Shown: positions 60,582-64,000 of the stretch, one piece after another
How the letters are laid out: the number at the start of each line of letters is the position of its first letter
Position numbering within the stretch: position 1 is the first letter of the stretch
From: Gammaproteobacteria bacterium
GTDB taxonomy: Bacteria; Pseudomonadota; Gammaproteobacteria; Steroidobacterales; Rariloculaceae
Direction: 5' to 3'
Length of the DNA stretch: 64,000 nucleotides
NCBI GenBank assembly: GCA_022826245.1
Contig: JAJDVG010000031.1
Location: 52,565 to 116,564 of the forward strand
Position numbers and translations under genes: made by a program
The notes under the pieces: model-generated
The model's input: only the letters and a program-made list of their open reading frames with translations
Database searches by the model: none
Told to the model about the DNA's origin: nothing

Positions 60582-61651
60582 GGCGCTGCCTCCGCGGCGT
60601 CCTGTCCGAGGCCGATCGCGCCCTGCACGAAATCGCCGAGCTCGCTGCCCGCCGTGAGTGCGTTGAATGCGCTGACGCCGCAGCGTCCCTCGATGATCTC
60701 GATGCCCACCTGGTTGTCCGTCGCCGGACCCGTGACGACGGTGGGAGAAATCCCGAACTCCTCGCGCAACAACGCTGCGCCGCCCCAGGCAGCGACCGGA
60801 TCGTTCGCGCACAGCACGACCGCCGCAAGCACTTCGCTGATCTCGGGATCCTGCAGGATGGCCTGGACGCCGTAGGCGCCGAGCAGGCCGTCGCCGAGCT
60901 CGAAGACGATCGCGTCGGGTTTCCCGCGGCCGAGTTCGGCGAGCAGGCTGCGCGTCAACGCCGGGGCGTTGTCCGGCGTCGTCGCGACGACGCCGTAGTC
61001 GCTGAATATGCCCGTATTGCGCGCGCCGGCATCCGCCATCGCGAGGATGTCGCGGCGCAGCGCCACGCCCGTCGCCTTGAAAGCGTCAACGGTCAGACCG
61101 TTCTGGCGAAAGCGGCTGATCAGCGCGCACGCTGCAACCGTCTTGCCCGAATCCATGCAGGTCCCGGCGAGCGCGACGACCGGCGCCTTCAGGCTCGCGA
61201 GCGCGCCCGGCGCAGCGACCCCCTCGCTCGCGACGCGCGCGGGCACGCCGACCCGCTGGCCGAGAAACGGAAACTCGAGCACCACGCCGAGCACGCGGCA
61301 GTCGAACGGCTTGCCGTGCGTGGGATTGATCGAATCGCAGATCCCGAGCACGCCGCCCAGATTCAGCAACTGCACGACATCGCCGGGCGCGAGCCGTTCG
61401 GGCAGGTGACCGGAGTAGCCGAAGAGCGCCTTGCGATGGCCCAGGGCGCCGACGATGACGTCGCCGCGCTTGAGCCGCGCCATCCTGCCGCTCGTGAGCT
61501 CGAGCGTGTTGTAGCGCGACTTCTGGTTCAGGACCTCGGCGGCCACGAGCACGCCTTCGTCGCAGGGAATCTCGGGGCTTACGCGAATCTCCTGCGGCAA
61601 CTCGGCGCCCGTGGCCACCGAAGCGATCTTGTCGACGAGCACGGAGCGCAT
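60578..61651 (-). CDS. P-loop protein embedded in the arg operon (DUF1611-like)
   Basis: The 357-aa protein has an N-terminal beta-rich domain (about 20-145: SRYNTLELTSGRMARLKRGD, LLNLGGVLGICDSINPTHGK) and a C-terminal P-loop domain with the loop GTCMDSGKT (163-171). Further blocks are FKATGVALRRDILAMADAGA, IVFELGDGLLGAYGVQAI and VVTGPATDNQVGIEIIEGR. The loop resembles those of dethiobiotin synthetase and DUF1611 (DgcN, reported as a D-glutamate N-acetyltransferase). It starts 1 nt after the argG stop and overlaps argC (ATGA), so it is made together with the pathway. No argA- or argJ-like N-acetylglutamate synthase is in the operon; supplying acetylglutamate is a hypothesis. Family assignment is tentative. 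Confidence 0.6.
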   Translation of the reverse strand: MRSVLVDKIASVATGAELPQEIRVSPEIPCDEGVLVAAEVLNQKSRYNTLELTSGRMARLKRGDVIVGALGHRKALFGYSGHLPERLAPGDVVQLLNLGGVLGICDSINPTHGKPFDCRVLGVVLEFPFLGQRVGVPARVASEGVAAPGALASLKAPVVALAGTCMDSGKTVAACALISRFRQNGLTVDAFKATGVALRRDILAMADAGARNTGIFSDYGVVATTPDNAPALTRSLLAELGRGKPDAIVFELGDGLLGAYGVQAILQDPEISEVLAAVVLCANDPVAAWGGAALLREEFGISPTVVTGPATDNQVGIEIIEGRCGVSAFNALTAGSELGDFVQGAIGLGQDAAEAAP

Positions 61652-61652
61652 C

Positions 61653-62867
61653 TCAGTCTCCTCCGGCACGGGTATGCAGCATGCCCGGCAGCGAGACGAT
61701 CCTCGAGAAGCCGAGCGCGTCGGCGCTCGTCCATTCGCCGGCGGATTCCCCGTACTTGCCGCGGCTTGCAGCCATGAGCGAGTGCGGCGAGGCCGTACCG
61801 AGCACAAAAACGCTTCCGGGCCGCAACTGGCATCGGACGGTACCGCTGACGCGCGACTGCGACGACTCGAGCAGAGCCTCGATGTCGGCGCAGACCGGAT
61901 CGAGCTGGCGGCCTTCATGGATGAGGTCGCCGTAGGTCTGGCCGAGCTGTTCCTTGACCCTGGCCTGCATCGCGCTCAACGTGAGCTTCTCGAGCTCCCG
62001 GTGCGCCGCGATCAGGATTTCGGCGGCCGGAGCTTCGAAGGCCACGCGGCCCTTCGTGCCGATGATCGTGTCGCCGAGATGGATACCGCGTCCGATTGCA
62101 TGGTCGCTGCCGATCGATTCCAGCCGCTCGATCAGCGGCACGGGGTCGAGCTGTTCGCCGTCGATCGCCGTCGGCACACCGTTCGCGAAGCCGAGCTCGA
62201 CTTCACGCGGTTGCCGAGGCTCGGCGAACGCGCCGGCGCTCAGGACCCAGGCCGACTCGGGGATGCAGTCGACCGAATCGAGCGTTTCCGTCCCGCCGAT
62301 CGTCACGCCCCAGAGCCCGCGGTTGATCGAGTACGCGGAACCGCCCTGCGGCGTCGGCATGTCCCGCTGCTGAAGAAACTCAAGTTGATCCGCGCGCGCC
62401 CAGGCGTGGTCGCGGACGGGCGCGAGCACCTCGAGTTCCGGCGCGAGAGCCTTCAGGATGATCTCGAAGCGCACCTGGTCGTTGCCGGCGGCCGTGCAGC
62501 CGTGCGCGACGCTCGGCGCGCCGAGCCCGAGCGCAACCCGCGCCAGGTGCGCCGCCTGCACGCCGCGCTCGGCGCCGACGCAAAGCGGATAGAGCTGCCC
62601 GCGGCGCACGTTGCCCATGATCAGGTACTTGAGCACGGAGTCGAAGAACTCCTGGCGCGCCTCGACGAGCACGTGGTCGGCAGCGCCGAGCGCGAGCGCC
62701 CGTTCCCTGAGCCCGGTTGCGGCGTGGCCGTCGAGGCCGCCCGTGTTGACGGTCACCGTGACGACCGGGCGCCCGTAGGTCTCCCGGAGCCACGGGATGC
62801 AGAACGATGTGTCGAGCCCGCCCGAAAACGCGAGCACGACCGGGTTGCCGCTATTGCTCGTAGTCAC
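61653..62867 (-). CDS. argG: Argininosuccinate synthase
   Basis: The 404-aa enzyme has the PP-loop VLAFSGGLDTSFCI, VNTGGLDGHAATGLRERA, SVAHGCTAAGNDQVRFE, PVRDHAWARADQLEFLQQRDM and SINRGLWGVTIGGTETLD. It condenses citrulline and aspartate using ATP. It belongs to the variant found in Xanthomonas and Bacteroidetes rather than the long E. coli type. Its ATG (62867) overlaps the argR stop (ATGA), and the stop is 1 nt before the P-loop gene. No truncation is visible. Confidence 0.95.
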   Translation of the reverse strand: MTTSNSGNPVVLAFSGGLDTSFCIPWLRETYGRPVVTVTVNTGGLDGHAATGLRERALALGAADHVLVEARQEFFDSVLKYLIMGNVRRGQLYPLCVGAERGVQAAHLARVALGLGAPSVAHGCTAAGNDQVRFEIILKALAPELEVLAPVRDHAWARADQLEFLQQRDMPTPQGGSAYSINRGLWGVTIGGTETLDSVDCIPESAWVLSAGAFAEPRQPREVELGFANGVPTAIDGEQLDPVPLIERLESIGSDHAIGRGIHLGDTIIGTKGRVAFEAPAAEILIAAHRELEKLTLSAMQARVKEQLGQTYGDLIHEGRQLDPVCADIEALLESSQSRVSGTVRCQLRPGSVFVLGTASPHSLMAASRGKYGESAGEWTSADALGFSRIVSLPGMLHTRAGGD

Positions 62868-63331
62868 CGTGATGCCTCGCTCAAATGCTGGCGCAGCCTG
62901 CTCCTGACCCGGCGCTGCCGAGACACGCCCGCCGTCGCGATGAAGATCGTGTCGTCGCCCGACAGGGTGCCGACGATTTCCGGCCAGCCGACCCGGTCGA
63001 GCGTGAGGGCCACGCGCTGCGCCGCACCGATGGCCGTCGTGATCACGAGCAGGTTGGGCCCGGCCGTGCGGATGTCCCGCACGAACTGGCCGATCACCGA
63101 AAGCGGTTCGGCGGCGTCGCCGCCGGCGCGTTCGGGCAGGCGGTAGCGATTGCCGAACTTCGCCGCGCCGAGATTGCGTAAATCGCGGCTCACGCTAGAC
63201 TGCGTGGCCGGATAGCCTTCGGCACGGAGCAGCGCGACGAGTTCCAGTTGTCGGCCGATCTCGTGCTCGTCGAGCAGCCGGACAATCGCCTGCCGGCGGT
63301 CGAGCTGCTGTTGGACGTTGGTTGCGGGCAT
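62864..63331 (-). CDS. argR: Arginine repressor
   Basis: The 155-aa regulator has a winged helix-turn-helix (RRQAIVRLLDEHEIGRQLELVALLRAEGYPATQSSVSRDLRNLG) with the family SQ/SSVSRDL recognition helix. A C-terminal hexamerisation and arginine-binding domain follows (NLLVITTAIGAAQRVALTLDRVGWPEIVGTLSGDDTIFIA, with the GT(L/I)xGDDT motif). With bound arginine it represses biosynthetic genes. It is the first gene of the operon. ATG 63331 (MPATNVQQQL) is used; an ATG at 63370 would lie inside the operator. The palindrome at 63351-63380 just upstream suggests autoregulation of the entire operon. Confidence 0.93.
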   Translation of the reverse strand: MPATNVQQQLDRRQAIVRLLDEHEIGRQLELVALLRAEGYPATQSSVSRDLRNLGAAKFGNRYRLPERAGGDAAEPLSVIGQFVRDIRTAGPNLLVITTAIGAAQRVALTLDRVGWPEIVGTLSGDDTIFIATAGVSRQRRVRSRLRQHLSEASR

Positions 63332-63344
63332 CGTGGGTGCGTTG

Positions 63345-63380
63345 CATGAATTTGCGCATATATTATTCATTATGCGCAAA
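63345..63380. promoter_or_regulatory. Palindromic operator at the argR promoter (ARG-box-like)
   Basis: TTTGCGCATA (63351-63360) and TATGCGCAAA (63371-63380) are exact inverted repeats separated by 10 bases (TATTATTCAT). TGAAT-type half sites of the ArgR consensus appear at ATGAAT (63345-63350) and, on the other strand, as ATTCAT (63365-63370). The block is strikingly AT-rich in a GC-rich genome and overlaps the only sensible promoter for argR and for the divergent esterase gene. ArgR binding is inferred. Confidence 0.65.
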
Positions 63381-63426
63381 TGTGCAAGCCCTTCCGGGCC
63401 GGGCCGACGCGTCGGCGACCCAGGAC

Positions 63427-63867
63427 ATGGAAATGGCAGGACTCGAAACCATAGAACTCCAGACGAGCGCGGACATCGAACTCGGCGTGATCTGGCTGCA
63501 CGGGCTCGGTGCGGATGGCCACGACTTCGAGCCCGTCGCGCGCGAGTTCGAGCTGCCGTTCGGCGCCCGTTTCGTGTTTCCACATGCGCCCGTGCGGCCG
63601 GTCACGATCAATGGCGGCATGCCCATGCGGGCCTGGTACGACATCCTGACGCTGGGTCCCGGCGGCCCCGAGGACGAGGACGGAATCCGGGCGAGCGCGG
63701 CGGCCGTGCGCGAACTCATCGCGCGGGAAGTCGAGCGGGGCCTGAGCCGCGACCGCATCGTGCTCGCCGGATTCTCACAGGGCGGCGCGATCGCGCTCTA
63801 CACGGCAACGCGCGAAAGCGAACCGCTCGCCGGTGTGATCGCCCTGTCCACCTATTTGCCGCTAGTA
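63427..63867 (+). pseudogene. Carboxylesterase/phospholipase family hydrolase, truncated by an insertion element
   Basis: The frame begins MEMAGLETIELQTSADIELG and shows the alpha/beta-hydrolase blocks GVIWLHGLGADGHDFEPV, FPHAPVRPVTINGGMPMRAW and the nucleophile elbow GFSQGGAIAL (Ser in GxSxG). This is the carboxylesterase-2/EstB family of about 220 residues. After ALSTYLPL (about residue 147) the sequence changes to unrelated AT-rich DNA and a stop at 63897. The catalytic Asp and His of the family lie beyond this point and are lost. The gene is divergent from argR and shares the operator region. Confidence 0.85.
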
Positions 63868-64000
63868 CTCCGTCAATCAGATAATGCAGTATGTTAATGT
63901 ATGTTCTCAATGAGTTGGAGCAACTTGTTGAGAGGTATGCCATGAAGAAACTGTATGTGGTGCGTCTGACGTTGCAGGAGCGGGAGCGGTTGCATGACAT
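63868..64000 (+). mobile_element. Left end of an IS630-like insertion element, continuing past the window
   Basis: A sharp change to AT-rich sequence occurs within the esterase gene at a TA-containing site (CTAGTACTCC, about 63862-63871). IS630/Tc1-mariner elements insert at TA. An ORF begins ATG 63942 with a GAGAGG ribosome-binding site and reads MKKLYVVRLTLQERERLHD to the window edge. This matches the N-terminus (KYxVxLTxEERxxL) of IS630-family transposases. The other end is outside the window. Confidence 0.75.
63942..64000 (+). CDS. IS630-family transposase, N-terminal fragment (runs off window)
   Basis: About 19 codons are visible: MKKLYVVRLTLQERERLHD. The pattern of a short basic start followed by VRLTxxER is common in the helix-turn-helix domain of IS630 transposases. 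GAGAGG lies upstream at 63930-63935. The rest of the gene is outside the window, so completeness cannot be judged. Confidence 0.65.
   Translation, partial: MKKLYVVRLTLQERERLHD

Overview
The window is dense, GC-rich bacterial chromosome. The gene set (rpsU, dnaG, rpoD, polA next to engB, msrPQ, glnK-amtB, cytochrome c4 with DsbA) and the protein style point to a gammaproteobacterium near the Xanthomonadales, Steroidobacterales or Woeseiaceae. An acetylated-arginine-pathway gene set of the Xanthomonas kind supports this. The placement comes from gene content and synteny only; no search was run. Several genes appear to use TTG or GTG starts.

Bases 1-17.2 kb carry the macromolecular-synthesis neighbourhood: a MidA-type methyltransferase, a pteridine-reductase-like SDR, folB, tsaD, rpsU, dnaG and rpoD. 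It is broken twice. A secreted G8/beta-helix protein resembling animal CEMIP/TMEM2 lies in reverse between rpsU and dnaG. A TonB-receptor cluster (receptor, two related secreted proteins, one fused to two VOC domains, and a DUF6152 protein) lies between dnaG and rpoD. After rpoD comes a tRNA-Ile(CAU) split by a 234-nt group I intron.

Bases 17.2-35.6 kb hold a DUF423 membrane protein, a 1-Cys peroxiredoxin, D-Ala-D-Ala ligase, a giant CPBP membrane protease with duplicated flanks, a lipase-like lipoprotein coupled to a second TonB receptor, the Lhr helicase, a PIN-like/UPF0175 toxin-antitoxin pair, an unassigned P-loop ATPase and a rhomboid protease. Bases 35.7-50.1 kb hold a 2-oxoacid:ferredoxin oxidoreductase operon with its own FAD/Fe-S subunit, two tandem TPR-TonB_C proteins, a Cpx-like two-component system, amtB-glnK, msrP and msrQ (separated by a repeat), and an SH3/coiled-coil envelope protein.

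Bases 50.1-64 kb hold dsbA, cytochrome c4, engB, and then a long reverse-strand operon: argR-argG-(P-loop protein)-argC-argD-argF'-argB-argH-lptM-polA. Its genes overlap or lie within about 10 nt of each other. A strong palindrome sits at its promoter and a hairpin terminator at its end. The argF' product has features of N-acetylornithine carbamoyltransferase, so arginine is probably made through acetylcitrulline. The gap between polA and engB holds three stacked hairpins with C-rich loops and a U-tailed terminator. This is the position occupied by Spot 42 in Escherichia coli and ErsA in Pseudomonas, and it is a good small-RNA candidate.

Three copies of a 110-bp palindromic intergenic element (16.7, 34.5 and 48.5 kb) differ in their arms but keep base pairing. 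At the right edge an IS630-like element cuts off a carboxylesterase gene.
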